Assembly: GCA_964491395.1 (NCBI GenBank) | Contig: CAZBGI010000027.1 | Span: forward strand, 1-45,018 | Source: SKVR01 sp964491395 | GTDB lineage: Bacteria > Bacteroidota > Bacteroidia > Bacteroidales > UBA7960 | Direction of reading: 5' to 3' | DNA length: 45,018 bases | Shown here: positions 32,825 to 41,743 of the stretch, one piece after another | Layout: each line of letters begins with the position of its first letter | Numbering within the stretch: position 1 is the first letter of the stretch | Program-made: the position numbers and the translations under genes | The notes under the pieces: generated by a model | Told to the model about the DNA's origin: nothing | The model's input: the letters and a program-made list of their open reading frames with translations, nothing else | Database searches by the model: none

Positions 32825-34096
32825 ATGCTGCAAATTAATGTAATCCGAGAAGACAAACAAAAGGTTGTAGAGGCCCTGAAAAAAAAGAATTTTGAAGCAG
32901 ATAGCATTGTAGATCGTATACTGGAAGTAGATGCAGAACGCCGCGCTACACAAAAAAAGCTTGATGATACTCTTGCAGAAAGCAAAACAATGGCCCGTCA
33001 GATAGGAGAATTGTTTAAGTCGGGACAGCAGGATAAAGCCAATACCTTGAAAGAAGAAACTTCCAGATTAAAAGTAATGACCAAAGATCTCCAGGATAAT
33101 CTTACTCAACTGGAGAGCGAGCAGGAAAGTTTGTTGGTATTATTGCCCAACATTCCTCACGAAAGTGTTCCGGCTGGAAAAACAGCAGAAGATAACGAAG
33201 TTGTTGAACAGGAAGGAGAAATTCCTGTTCTTGAAGGAAATGTACAGGCACACTGGGATTTGTGTTCCCGCTACGATATCATTGACTTTGAGCTGGGAAC
33301 CAAAATTACAGGCACGGGTTTTCCGGTGTATAAGGGCAAGGGGGCAAAACTGCAACGCGCCCTCATCAGCTTTTTCCTGGATGAAGCCATCAATGCAGGT
33401 TATACCGAATACCAGGTGCCGCTGATGGTTAATGAAGCCTCTGCCTTTGCTACCGGACAGCTTCCGGATAAAGACGGACAAATGTACCATATGCCTGTTG
33501 ACAATTTGTATATGATTCCTACAGCGGAAGTTCCTGTAACCAACTTTTTCAGAGAAAATATTCTGAAAGAATCGCAACTACCCCTTAAAAGCACCGCTTA
33601 TTCTTCCTGTTTCAGAAGAGAGGCAGGGTCTTATGGCAAAGATGTAAGAGGACTCAACCGGTTGCATCAGTTTGACAAGGTAGAAATTGTACAGGTTACG
33701 CTACCTGAAAAAAGTTATGAAACCCTGGAGGAGATGCGTACTTATGTCGCCGGGCTGTTGCGCAAACTTGGATTGCCTTTTAGAATCCTCAGGTTATGCG
33801 GGGGAGATGTTTCTTTTGCCAGTGCTCTTACGTATGATATGGAAGTATTTTCTGCTGCACAGAAAAGGTGGCTGGAGGTAAGTTCGGTGTCCAACTTTGA
33901 GACTTTCCAGTCCAACAGGATGAAACTCAGGTACAAAGATAAGGAAGGAAAAATGACACTTGCCCACACCCTTAACGGAAGTGCGCTGGCTTTGCCCCGC
34001 ATCCTGGCCGCTCTGCTCGAGAACTATCAGCATGAAGGAGGAATTCGTATTCCCGATGTTCTGACGCCCTACACCGGCTTTGATAATATTAGTTAA
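32825..34096 (+). CDS. serS: seryl-tRNA synthetase
   Basis: A 423-residue class II synthetase charging tRNA-Ser. The start MLQINVIREDKQKVVEALKK at 32825 matches the family. The open frame extends 43 codons upstream, but that part covers the rpmA terminator and the serS -7 box. The N-terminal coiled-coil arm spans about 25-105. Catalytic motifs: TAEVPVTNFFREN, motif 2 FRREAGSYGKDVRGLNRLHQ, serine-pocket region DMEVFSAAQKRWLEVSSVSN, and motif 3 NGSALALPRILAALLENYQ. It has its own promoter. The TPR gene follows after 67 bases. Confidence 0.97.
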   Translation: MLQINVIREDKQKVVEALKKKNFEADSIVDRILEVDAERRATQKKLDDTLAESKTMARQIGELFKSGQQDKANTLKEETSRLKVMTKDLQDNLTQLESEQESLLVLLPNIPHESVPAGKTAEDNEVVEQEGEIPVLEGNVQAHWDLCSRYDIIDFELGTKITGTGFPVYKGKGAKLQRALISFFLDEAINAGYTEYQVPLMVNEASAFATGQLPDKDGQMYHMPVDNLYMIPTAEVPVTNFFRENILKESQLPLKSTAYSSCFRREAGSYGKDVRGLNRLHQFDKVEIVQVTLPEKSYETLEEMRTYVAGLLRKLGLPFRILRLCGGDVSFASALTYDMEVFSAAQKRWLEVSSVSNFETFQSNRMKLRYKDKEGKMTLAHTLNGSALALPRILAALLENYQHEGGIRIPDVLTPYTGFDNIS

Positions 34097-34163
34097 ACTC
34101 CTGTGGTGACAAAACATTGCCTTTCTGCTGTTCGTTCTTACTCTTGTATCAAAATCATGTAAG

Positions 34164-36023
34164 ATGAAGATTCTACCCCTTTTATTGCTTTCTTTTCTGG
34201 CTTTAATGCTTGCGCAGCCGGCACAGCAGCAGGAACCCCCTTCCTCTGATGAGCAACTTGCTGCTCAACTTATGAGTGAAGGCAAGTATGAGAAAGCTGT
34301 GGTTTTATATGAAGAGCTCTTTGAGAATAACCAGGGACCTGTTATATATAATAATTACCTGAAGTGTCTGCTGGAACTGGAAGAATACCGGGATGCCGTT
34401 AAAGTAGTTAAAATGCAGATGGACGAGAATCCTGGGAATGTTCGTTTTGAAGTGGACCTGGGTTATGTTTATCACCGTTCGGATAATTCGCGCAGAGCAA
34501 AAAGACAATTGGAAGGCCTGATAAAGGATCTGAGCAGCCATCCGGTATCGGTTACTGATTTGGCCAATGCATTTTTATTCAGAGATTTTACCGATTACGC
34601 CCTTCAAACCTATCTCAAGGGCAGGAAAATGCTGGGTGAATCCCATTCTTTTCATTTACAGCTTGCGTCTATTTACGAGAAGAAAGGCGATTATGCACGA
34701 ATGATGGAAGAATATGTTGAACTTGCCATCATGGATGAATCTTACCTGGAGCAAGTGCAGGGACTTCTTCAGGATGCAGTAAAGGATGACCCTGACCTGG
34801 CCAAAGGCGATGCCCTTCGTAAAGTTTTATTACAGGGAGCCCAGCGCAATCCTTCCCAGATTCTTTATGCAGAGCTCCTTATCTGGTATTCGATTCAGCA
34901 AAAAGATTTTGAACTGGCCCTGAGGCAGGCACGTGTTCTGGATCGCCGATTGGAACAGGAAGGAAAACTGGTGCTTGACATTGCACAGCTTAGTGCTTCC
35001 AACAACTATTTTAATGCCGCCCGTCAAGGGTTTGAATATGTTGTTGGTTTTGGCGATATGAATCCTTATTACCTGGATGCCACGGTGGGTTTGCTGAATG
35101 TAAAATACAGCCAGGCAACCGCCGGGCATGAAATCGACTATGATTTGTTACGGGAGGTAGAGGCCGAATACGAGACTACCATTGAAAAGCTGGGGATTAG
35201 GTCGCAAACCGTTTCGCTGATTAGAAATCTTGCCAACTTGAAAGCATTCTATCTCAATGATACAGAAGAAGCTTCGCAGTTACTTCAAAACATTATCGAG
35301 ATGCCCAATTTTTCTAACCGGACAAAAGGAGAATGCCGCATAGAACTTGCTGATATTCTTTTGTTACAGGGAGAATTATGGGATGCGCATTTGCTTTATG
35401 CCCAGGTAGATAAATCTTTTCGCGATGACCCGCTGGCCCATGAAGCCCGGTTCAAAAATGCCCGGCTCTCCTTCTATATGGGCGAGTTTAAATGGGCCAA
35501 GGCACAGCTGGATGTACTCAAATCTGCCACCTCAAGGCTTATGGCCAATGATGCCATTGCGCTGTCTTTGCTTATACAGGACAATCTGGAAGAGGGTGAC
35601 ACTTCGGTGCCATTGCAAATGTATGCCAGGGCTGAGATGCATTCGTATAAGAACAATTTCGACCTCGCTCTTTCCGTGCTCGATTCCCTGGAGCAAGCGT
35701 TTGCTTCTCATCAAATCATAGATGATGTTTTCATGGCGCAATCCGATATTCTTATTCAAACAGGCCGGTATCAGCAGGCAGATAAGGTGCTGGCATCGGT
35801 GGTAGAAAATTATTCCACTGGCCTGCATGCTGCAGAAGCCCTTTTTAAAAGAGCCCTGCTGCAGGAACAGGTTTTTGAAGATAAAGAATTAGCCATGGAA
35901 TTATATTCAGAAATCATGACAAAATACCCGGGAAGTCTTAGAAATGCTGACGCCAGAAACCGGTTCAGATATCTTAGAGGGGATCTGTCGATAGAAGAAA
36001 ACTTTTTTCGTTACGGACTTTGA
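34164..36023 (+). CDS. exported tetratricopeptide-repeat protein
   Basis: A 619-residue protein with a signal peptide (MKILPLLLLSFLALMLAQPA) and helical TPR-like repeats along most of its length. The clearest are at about 30-110 (LMSEGKYEKAVVLYEELFEN, EEYRDAVKVVKMQMDENPGN), 165-250, and 480-600 (NNFDLALSVLDSLEQAFASH, ETGRYQQADKVLASVVENY-like unit, LAMELYSEIMTKYPGSLRNA). No lipobox and no C-terminal sorting domain are visible, so it is probably periplasmic. It has no catalytic motif. The stop is 3 bases before the rsmA GTG start, so translation of the two may be coupled. This TPR-rsmA pairing may be a Bacteroidota arrangement; function unknown. Confidence 0.8.
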   Translation: MKILPLLLLSFLALMLAQPAQQQEPPSSDEQLAAQLMSEGKYEKAVVLYEELFENNQGPVIYNNYLKCLLELEEYRDAVKVVKMQMDENPGNVRFEVDLGYVYHRSDNSRRAKRQLEGLIKDLSSHPVSVTDLANAFLFRDFTDYALQTYLKGRKMLGESHSFHLQLASIYEKKGDYARMMEEYVELAIMDESYLEQVQGLLQDAVKDDPDLAKGDALRKVLLQGAQRNPSQILYAELLIWYSIQQKDFELALRQARVLDRRLEQEGKLVLDIAQLSASNNYFNAARQGFEYVVGFGDMNPYYLDATVGLLNVKYSQATAGHEIDYDLLREVEAEYETTIEKLGIRSQTVSLIRNLANLKAFYLNDTEEASQLLQNIIEMPNFSNRTKGECRIELADILLLQGELWDAHLLYAQVDKSFRDDPLAHEARFKNARLSFYMGEFKWAKAQLDVLKSATSRLMANDAIALSLLIQDNLEEGDTSVPLQMYARAEMHSYKNNFDLALSVLDSLEQAFASHQIIDDVFMAQSDILIQTGRYQQADKVLASVVENYSTGLHAAEALFKRALLQEQVFEDKELAMELYSEIMTKYPGSLRNADARNRFRYLRGDLSIEENFFRYGL

Positions 36024-36026
36024 GAA

Positions 36027-36806
36027 GTGAATACAGTTAAACCCAAAAAACATCTTGGTCAACACTTTCTGCGCGATGAAAACATTGCCAGACGCATTGT
36101 TGACAGTCTTCAGGGACATGACAATTATAAAGAAATTCTTGAAATCGGACCGGGCACAGGTGTGCTGTCTCAATATCTCATCTCTCATCCCCGCTTTAGC
36201 TGGTGGGGGATGGATGTAGATACTGATTCTGTTGCTTACCTTCATAAGCAGTATCCCAACGCTGCCGGTCATATCCTGGAACAAGATTTTTTACAAACAA
36301 ATATCCGGGAGCTGTTTCAGGGCAGGAAAATTGGCATTATCGGTAACTTTCCCTACAACATTTCGTCCCAGATTCTTTTTAAAATTCTCGAATACAGAAA
36401 TCTGATTCCCGAAATGGTGGGCATGTTTCAGAAAGAAGTCGCCCTGCGGGTTGTTTCCGGCCCGGGAGGAAAAATCAACGGGATACTGAGTATATTGTGC
36501 CAGGCGTTTTACGAGGTGGAATATCTTTTTCAGGTTGATGAGCATGTATTTAATCCTCCTCCAAAGGTAAAATCAGCGGTTATCCGGTTTAAACGCAATC
36601 AAACAGAGCATTTGGGTTGTGATGAAAAGAAATTTTTTGTGGTGGTTAAAACCGCTTTCAATCAACGACGCAAAACTTTGCGCAATGCGCTAAAATCCAT
36701 GCAAATAGATTGGGATGAGCCAAATGTTGAAATGCTCTCAGGCAAAAGAGCTGAACAACTTGGAGTTTCTGAATTTGTTTCTCTTACCCTGGCTTCTAAG
36801 CTATAG
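36027..36806 (+). CDS. rsmA: 16S rRNA dimethyladenosine transferase, GTG start
   Basis: RsmA (KsgA) dimethylates two adjacent adenosines near the 3' end of 16S rRNA during 30S maturation. This 259-residue copy starts with GTG: VNTVKPKKHLGQHFLRDENI matches the family start exactly and no ATG fits. SAM-binding LEIGPGTGVLSQYL, the acidic WGMDVDTDSV, and the catalytic NFPYNISSQILFKIL (usually NLPYN) are present. KVKSAVIRFK and FNQRRKTLRNALK complete the signature. It sits directly behind the TPR gene and shares its transcript. Confidence 0.97.
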   Translation: MNTVKPKKHLGQHFLRDENIARRIVDSLQGHDNYKEILEIGPGTGVLSQYLISHPRFSWWGMDVDTDSVAYLHKQYPNAAGHILEQDFLQTNIRELFQGRKIGIIGNFPYNISSQILFKILEYRNLIPEMVGMFQKEVALRVVSGPGGKINGILSILCQAFYEVEYLFQVDEHVFNPPPKVKSAVIRFKRNQTEHLGCDEKKFFVVVKTAFNQRRKTLRNALKSMQIDWDEPNVEMLSGKRAEQLGVSEFVSLTLASKL

Positions 36807-36849
36807 TGTCTTTTGATTTTTTTTATATACAGCACAGATTTTATTTTGT

Positions 36850-36857
36850 TACTTTTG
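36850..36857 (+). promoter_or_regulatory. Bacteroidota -7 promoter element, pseudo-PP2C gene
   Basis: TACTTTTG matches TAnnTTTG, 65 bases before the ATG at 36922. Confidence 0.55.
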
Positions 36858-36921
36858 TGATAAATTCAGGCTATTACAAAGGTATTTATGACCAAACCAA
36901 GATTCTCAAGGGTATATTATT

Positions 36922-38280
36922 ATGGCAAACAGAAAACTCAAAAATTTTGAATTCGCGAATCATTGTGAAAAAGGCACTACCCATGGAAACACCGATGAGT
37001 TGACTTTTTTTGACTGTGTAAATGGGAGTGTTTTTCTTCTTTGCCAGGACAGCAGAGACTACGATCTTGATGTTAGACCTGCCGGGCTTGCTACACAGCG
37101 AATGAAATATTATCTGGAAAATGAGTTTGTAAATAGTCCTTCTGCGGCTTTGCGCAATGCATTAATTTATACCAATGGATTTATCTTTGAATATGGACGG
37201 AAGAATCCTGATTATAAAGATGCCTTTGTACACTGCGCTGCCATTCTCATACGGCACAATGAGGTATTCTATGCTACAATAGGAGAACCTTCCATGTATT
37301 TTTTTAACGGTAAACGTCCTGTGCTTATCGCCCGGGGCAACGAAGAAAGTGACCACACTGATGCTGATGGTGAGCAGGGAAGAAAGGAAGAAGGGAATGA
37401 TGTCCATGTTCCACTGCTTGGCAGGTACCGCGATATCCATCCACAGGTGAATGCTGAAGCATTGGTACCACTCAATGGAGATATGCTGCTGATGTGCAGC
37501 CGGGGGTTTTATGACAATGTTTCAGAAAAGAGTATGCTGAAAATTCTTGCCGATCCCATGCCTGTACAAACCAAAGTATACAGGTTTGTAGATTTGGCCA
37601 GTATTGCTTCGGGAGATGAAAATATAAGCCTGCAGCTTATTTCTTTTTATAATCTTACCCATAAAGAACGAAAATATGTGGCCTTGCCTTCAAAAAAAAG
37701 CAAGGTATTGAAGAAGAAAGAACCCTTAAAAGCGAAAGCTGCTGACAAAACAGAAAAAGAATCAAGGTTGGAACAGTACCGTGACAGATTGAAAGATTCT
37801 CCTGCAAGATATATTCTGGTGGGAATTGCTGTTTTATTGATTGCTTACATGTTTTATGATTTGTTTATTCATGATCCCAGGCCCCCGGTTCGGCAAAGTG
37901 CAGATAAGGAAGCAGTGGCAGAAAATGTATCTGAAGGTGAGGTTTTGCCTCCTGAAGAGCAGGAAACGGCAGAAACATCCCACGCCGTTATACCCGAAGA
38001 TGCGGTTTATACTGTAAAAAACGGGGATACCTGGAGCAGGATTTACTCGCAATATGGGGTATGTTCATGGTTTGTAAAAAATCATCCGCTCAATGCAGGG
38101 AAATTTGATAATGAAGAGAATCCTGTGGAGGGCACCCAGATTTATATCCCGCTTCTGTATTCTGCAAAAGAAGAGCATAACCCTGATTTCTACCAGGAGT
38201 TTAGTCTTCAGAAAACAGGCTCCCGGTGCCAAAACGCCAACCAGGAATTTATTGACAAGTTTGAAGCAGAGTATTTATAA
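36922..38280 (+). CDS. membrane protein with degenerate PP2C-like domain and LysM domain
   Basis: A 452-residue protein with three parts. Residues 5-245 follow the strand order of PP2C phosphatases, but the metal-binding signatures are changed: QDSRD at 42-46 where DGxGG is expected, GEPSMYFF at 121-128 for GDSR, SRGFYDNV at 193-200 for SDGLxDxV, and GDENISLQL at 231-239 for xxDNxT. A basic, lysine-rich linker (255-290) leads to one membrane helix (296-316). The distal side has an acidic, proline-rich spacer and a LysM domain at 362-412 (YTVKNGDTWSRIYSQYG, GTQIYIPLL). Topology is probably cytoplasmic pseudophosphatase, periplasmic peptidoglycan binder. It overlaps the aspartokinase gene tail to tail by six bases. 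Function unknown. Confidence 0.75.
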   Translation: MANRKLKNFEFANHCEKGTTHGNTDELTFFDCVNGSVFLLCQDSRDYDLDVRPAGLATQRMKYYLENEFVNSPSAALRNALIYTNGFIFEYGRKNPDYKDAFVHCAAILIRHNEVFYATIGEPSMYFFNGKRPVLIARGNEESDHTDADGEQGRKEEGNDVHVPLLGRYRDIHPQVNAEALVPLNGDMLLMCSRGFYDNVSEKSMLKILADPMPVQTKVYRFVDLASIASGDENISLQLISFYNLTHKERKYVALPSKKSKVLKKKEPLKAKAADKTEKESRLEQYRDRLKDSPARYILVGIAVLLIAYMFYDLFIHDPRPPVRQSADKEAVAENVSEGEVLPPEEQETAETSHAVIPEDAVYTVKNGDTWSRIYSQYGVCSWFVKNHPLNAGKFDNEENPVEGTQIYIPLLYSAKEEHNPDFYQEFSLQKTGSRCQNANQEFIDKFEAEYL

Positions 38281-39606
38281 CCCTTCAGGCTGGTTGATGG
38301 TAGTCCTTACATCTTCTTTGCAGATGTTTTTTACCACCCACTGAAGCGTGGTTCTGCTTTTTTGCTCCATTAAAATTTCTTTCCCCTGCAACAATACCTC
38401 CAGGTTTGCTTTTTCGTAGTGACGGATGGTAATTAGTTCAACCCGGGTGTTATATTTTATATGATAAATCTTTTTCAGGTTTCTGAGCAGGGGAGGCGTC
38501 TTTATTTTATCCTCATCAAAGCATACAGAGAAACTGAGTGCAGAATTTTGCATCAGGTTGATTTTTATCCCGGCTCTTGCAAATTCAGAAAAAATCCGTG
38601 AAAGGTTCTGTTCGGCAATGAAGCTGAAATCTTTTGGAAATATAGATAACAACATCTGATTGGACTTGAAGATATAGGATGCATGGCTGTTGTCATGCAG
38701 ATATTCGTGGTTAATGATACTACCTTCCTGCGATGGGTTATAAAAAGACTTTACGATAAGGGGAATATTCTTTTTCAAAAGAGGCTTCAGGGTCTTGGGA
38801 TGAATCACCGTTGCGCCGTAATAGGCCAGTTCTATGGCCTCCTGGTACGAGATGTTTTTGAGCAGAATGGGGTTGTTCAGTTTTTTGGGGTCGGCATTAA
38901 ATAATCCTGATACATCTTTCCAGATTACAACTTTTTTCGCCCCGATAACATAGGCAATAATGGCAGCTGAATAGTCAGAGCCTTCTCGTCCTAAGGTCGT
39001 GATAAATCCTTGTGTAGTGCCCCCCACAAACCCCTGGGTGATGGCTACAGGTCTCGGGTGCTGGCTGGGTCTTCGAAACCATGCCAGAATCCTGGATTTG
39101 ACCGCCTTCTCGGTTTTCAACCAATCTACCCCCGCATCGCGGTAATTGGAGTCGGTGATAATTAAATCGCTGGCATTAAACCATCTGCTATGCACATTGA
39201 TCCATTGAAGATATTCGGAAACAATCTGCGTAGAAATCATTTCACCGGTAGAGACAATTCTGTCGTATTCGTAATTATAGTTTTTCCCTGGTGTCTCTCT
39301 GATATAATAGTACAAATGGTAAAATGTTCTTTCTATAACATCAAAAATGGTGTGATTTTTTTCAGAAAAAAGCTCCAGGGCAATGGCAATATGAAATTGC
39401 TTAATTTCTTCCAGAATAGATTTGGATACCTCAAGTTCGCCACTGAAATAAGTTTCGGTTAATTTCTCGAGCATATTGGTCGTTTTGCCCATGGCAGAAA
39501 TGATAACCGTCAACGGTCCTTCTTTGTGGCTGTTGATAATTGCGGCAACGTTTCTTACTGCATCGGCATTCTTAACGGAAGCTCCACCAAATTTATAAAC
39601 TATCAT
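38275..39606 (-). CDS. aspartate kinase (monofunctional)
   Basis: This enzyme phosphorylates aspartate, the first step to lysine, threonine, methionine and diaminopimelate. It is 443 residues from the chosen ATG at 39606, where the family start IVYKFGGASVKNADAVRN begins. The open frame extends 33 codons further, but the -7 box at 39694-39701 lies inside the extension; ATG 39675 is possible. Motifs: SAMGKTTNML, ITTLGREGSDYSAAIIA, WKDVSGLFNADPKK and YYGATVIHPKTLKPL. ACT domains occupy about 300-440 and allow allosteric control by an end product. It is similar to lysC-type enzymes, but the isozyme cannot be decided. Confidence 0.93.
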   Translation of the reverse strand: MIVYKFGGASVKNADAVRNVAAIINSHKEGPLTVIISAMGKTTNMLEKLTETYFSGELEVSKSILEEIKQFHIAIALELFSEKNHTIFDVIERTFYHLYYYIRETPGKNYNYEYDRIVSTGEMISTQIVSEYLQWINVHSRWFNASDLIITDSNYRDAGVDWLKTEKAVKSRILAWFRRPSQHPRPVAITQGFVGGTTQGFITTLGREGSDYSAAIIAYVIGAKKVVIWKDVSGLFNADPKKLNNPILLKNISYQEAIELAYYGATVIHPKTLKPLLKKNIPLIVKSFYNPSQEGSIINHEYLHDNSHASYIFKSNQMLLSIFPKDFSFIAEQNLSRIFSEFARAGIKINLMQNSALSFSVCFDEDKIKTPPLLRNLKKIYHIKYNTRVELITIRHYEKANLEVLLQGKEILMEQKSRTTLQWVVKNICKEDVRTTINQPEGL

Positions 39607-39693
39607 CTTTCTGTTGAGGAATTTTATCTGATGACTGGAAAAAGTGTGCCAGGGGAAATCTTGTTTTTTATTCATTGATTTCCCATGCTTTGG

Positions 39694-39701
39694 CAAAGTT
39701 A
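39694..39701 (-). promoter_or_regulatory. Bacteroidota -7 promoter element, aspartate kinase gene
   Basis: The minus strand reads TAACTTTG. It lies 88 bases before the chosen start (19 before the alternative ATG at 39675). Confidence 0.5.
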
Positions 39702-39715
39702 ACAAAAGCCATCAT

Positions 39716-39752
39716 ACTAAAAAACCCCTGGTGCAGGAAACAACAGGGGTTT
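39716..39752 (-). terminator. Rho-independent terminator of the sigma factor gene
   Basis: On the minus strand AAACCCCTG pairs with CAGGGGTTT (39752-39744 with 39730-39722; 9 bp), then six T residues. It lies 24 bases past the sigma gene stop. Confidence 0.85.
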
Positions 39753-39776
39753 AAATAGAGGGAAATCGACAGGGAG

Positions 39777-40277
39777 TTAATTATCCTTGAGTGCTTCCAT
39801 GAGCTTTTTGCGGGTGAAAAAGATGCGGCTTTTTACCGTTCCGATAGAGAGGTTCAGCTTATCTGCTATTTCTTTGTATTTGTAACCGGCATTGTACATC
39901 TCAAAAGGTTTACGCTGATCTTTGTCAACCTTGGCGATTTCTTTCTGAATTTCTTTTACCCGGTAATTAGAGTCGGGCAAACCCAGGTTGCTTTCTTTGG
40001 AGAGATTGAGATAATACAAATCGTCAGTTTTGTCGAGAATGGTATTGTTCCTGATGTTTTGACGATAGTTATTAATAAAAGTATTTTTCATGATGGTAAA
40101 AGTCCATGCTTTTAAATTGGTGTCAGCAGTGAACTTGTCACGGTTTGTTAAGGCCTTTACAAATGTTTCTTGAACAAGATCCTGAGCATCGTCATAATTT
40201 GAAGTTAGCGTATAGGCGAAATATTTCAGGTTTTTCTGCAATCCGAGTAATTTGTGATTAAATTCTATTGCTGTCAT
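39777..40277 (-). CDS. ECF-type RNA polymerase sigma factor
   Basis: A 166-residue sigma-70 family protein with region 2 (KYFAYTLTSNYDDAQDLVQE, then LKAWTFTIMKNTFINNYRQN) and region 4 (DQRKPFEMYNAGYKYKEIAD, then KLNLSIGTVKSRIFFTRKKL). There is no region 3 and no neighbouring anti-sigma gene, in contrast to most ECF factors. Very similar short sigma factors are widely conserved in Bacteroidota. The target regulon is unknown. An inverted repeat GTTTAA-N16-TTAAAC (40301-40328) lies 24-51 bases before the start and resembles one before the neighbouring MerR-type regulator gene. A good terminator follows. Confidence 0.92.
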   Translation of the reverse strand: MTAIEFNHKLLGLQKNLKYFAYTLTSNYDDAQDLVQETFVKALTNRDKFTADTNLKAWTFTIMKNTFINNYRQNIRNNTILDKTDDLYYLNLSKESNLGLPDSNYRVKEIQKEIAKVDKDQRKPFEMYNAGYKYKEIADKLNLSIGTVKSRIFFTRKKLMEALKDN

Positions 40278-40300
40278 ATCTGAAGATTTTAAAGTTTGCT

Positions 40301-40328
40301 GTTTAATTAATTTAATGTAAAGTTAAAC
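40301..40328 (-). repeat. inverted repeat upstream of the sigma gene, possible operator
   Basis: GTTTAA (40301-40306) and TTAAAC (40323-40328) separated by 16 bases. The right arm lies within AAAGTTAAACA, an 11-base string also present at 41763-41773 upstream of the MerR-type gene. It may be an operator or part of a promoter. Confidence 0.4.
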
Positions 40329-40567
40329 AGAAAAATTCGAAAGTCAAGCGTTTTGTATTAATTTAACAGGGTAGGTTTATTAAATATGTCGTTTAGTAAG
40401 TAAAGAGCAATAGTTGGTGGAATATATATGCGAATTGAAATGCTTTAATAATAGGCTAAACAGCTTTTTTTGTTTAAGATGTATGGCTATATAAATATAC
40501 AAATAATTGTTTTTAGAAAGACTGAAGCTTAACGTATGTTTTGATAATAATTCAAAAAGGGATGCAC

Positions 40568-40597
40568 AAAAAAAAGCCTCTGAATTTTATCAGAGAC
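40568..40597 (-). terminator. Rho-independent terminator of the MerR-type regulator gene
   Basis: On the minus strand GTCTCTGA pairs with TCAGAGGC (40597-40590 with 40583-40576), 8 bp with one G-T pair, then eight T residues. It lies 37 bases past the stop. Confidence 0.85.
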
Positions 40598-40634
40598 TTT
40601 TTCTTACCATGGGGATGCTTGATTAATATTCTAA

Positions 40635-41516
40635 TTACAGTCTGTTGAGGTATGATTTGAATTCTTCGGCATCCTGTATCGCCTTGACATTTTCAGGTAG
40701 ATTGTCTGTAATTTGACCCACCTGGTACCCTGCTATAAATATATCCTTGTGGTCAAACCCTTCAGAAATCCTGGTAAGGTAGTTGGGAATATCGTTGGCT
40801 TCCATGGCAGCAACAAAATAAGTTATAATAAAGTCGGCGCTACGTATTTTTATAACTTCCAGAATGTCGCTCAACGGAACAGACTGACCCAGGTAAATCA
40901 CTTTATGCCCTGCTTTTTTAATGATATAACTGTAAAAGAGCAATCCCAATTCATGCAGTTCATTTTCGGGTAAGAACAGTAAAAATGTTTTGGCGTCAGG
41001 TCGTGGAGAATTGTCTTGTCCGTCAATGGCAATAATTAATTTTTGCCGGATAAGGTTGGTAGTGAAATGTTCTTGAGCTGGATTGATGGTTCCCACCTGC
41101 CATAAAATTCCTACTTTATTAAGAAAAGTGTAAATAATATGAGTAACGGTTTTTTCGAATCCCATTTTAATAATGGCCGATGATAATACTTTCTCAAACT
41201 TGTCTTCATCCATTTCTATCATAGAAATGACCAGATTATTAATATAACCCTCATAGTCTGAAGATGCATTGGATAGCTCAACTATTTTTTCACACAAACG
41301 CTCATTTCCCATCTTAACAATTTCACTAATCTTGAAACCATGTTTGTTGAGCGTACTGATATTCAATAGTTTCTTCAGATCTTCATCGTTGTAATATCTG
41401 ATATTGGTGTTGGTACGCTCGGGATTAACCACATTGTAGCGTTTTTCCCATATCCTGATGGTATGAGCTTTTATTCCGGTTATTTTTTCAAGATCGTTAA
41501 TAGAGTAGCGAATCAT
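40635..41516 (-). CDS. MerR-family regulator with cobalamin-binding domain (CarH-like)
   Basis: A 293-residue regulator. Residues 1-70 are a MerR winged helix (YSINDLEKITGIKAHTIRIW, RYYNDEDLKKLL). Residues about 90-165 form the four-helix B12-binding cap with the CarH hallmark W-x9-EH: Trp139, Glu149, His150. Residues about 175-290 form a Rossmann-like cobalamin domain with ENELHELG, where His188 takes the place of the lower cobalt ligand in DxHxxG (Asp is Glu186), and GQSVPLSDIL with the S-x-L element. In CarH, adenosylcobalamin in the dark gives a DNA-binding tetramer that light breaks. Light or B12 sensing here is inferred. No carotenoid genes are adjacent; the nearest gene is a sigma factor on the same strand. 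Confidence 0.88.
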   Translation of the reverse strand: MIRYSINDLEKITGIKAHTIRIWEKRYNVVNPERTNTNIRYYNDEDLKKLLNISTLNKHGFKISEIVKMGNERLCEKIVELSNASSDYEGYINNLVISMIEMDEDKFEKVLSSAIIKMGFEKTVTHIIYTFLNKVGILWQVGTINPAQEHFTTNLIRQKLIIAIDGQDNSPRPDAKTFLLFLPENELHELGLLFYSYIIKKAGHKVIYLGQSVPLSDILEVIKIRSADFIITYFVAAMEANDIPNYLTRISEGFDHKDIFIAGYQVGQITDNLPENVKAIQDAEEFKSYLNRL

Positions 41517-41726
41517 TTCTTTTCATGTTAAAAGTGTAGAGGTGCAAAAAAAAAAGAGTATCAATTACTGAAATGCCGGTTGTTTAATGGGAAAACAGTG
41601 TCAATAAAAAATAGTTCATGATTTTGTTAAGTATGTCGGGTTATGAAAAAATCCTGTTTGTATGGTGTCATATACAGCTTTTTGACTGTTTTTACAAGGA
41701 CAAACAAAGAACGTAAAATTGTTAAC

Positions 41727-41734
41727 CAAATTTA
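41727..41734 (-). promoter_or_regulatory. possible -7 element of the MerR-type regulator gene
   Basis: The minus strand reads TAAATTTG. The inverted repeat at 41744-41772 would cover its -33 region, as expected for a repressor site. Confidence 0.4.
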
Positions 41735-41743
41735 CTGCAAAAT

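Larger units (their letters stand above)
40278..40634. other. intergenic region between sigma and MerR-type genes
   Basis: This 357-base AT-rich gap has no gene. It holds the inverted repeat GTTTAA-N16-TTAAAC at 40301-40328, next to the sigma gene start, and the terminator of the MerR-type gene at 40568-40597. No full TAnnTTTG element for the sigma gene is present; TAACTTTA within the inverted repeat on the minus strand is the nearest. Confidence 0.55.

Noticed and set aside
36806..37003. 65-codon plus-strand frame between rsmA and the pseudo-PP2C gene
   Set aside because: It spans the promoter and overlaps the next gene out of frame.
39607..39705. N-terminal extension of aspartate kinase
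   Set aside because: The -7 box lies inside it and the conserved family start is at 39606; ATG 39675 remains possible but less likely.
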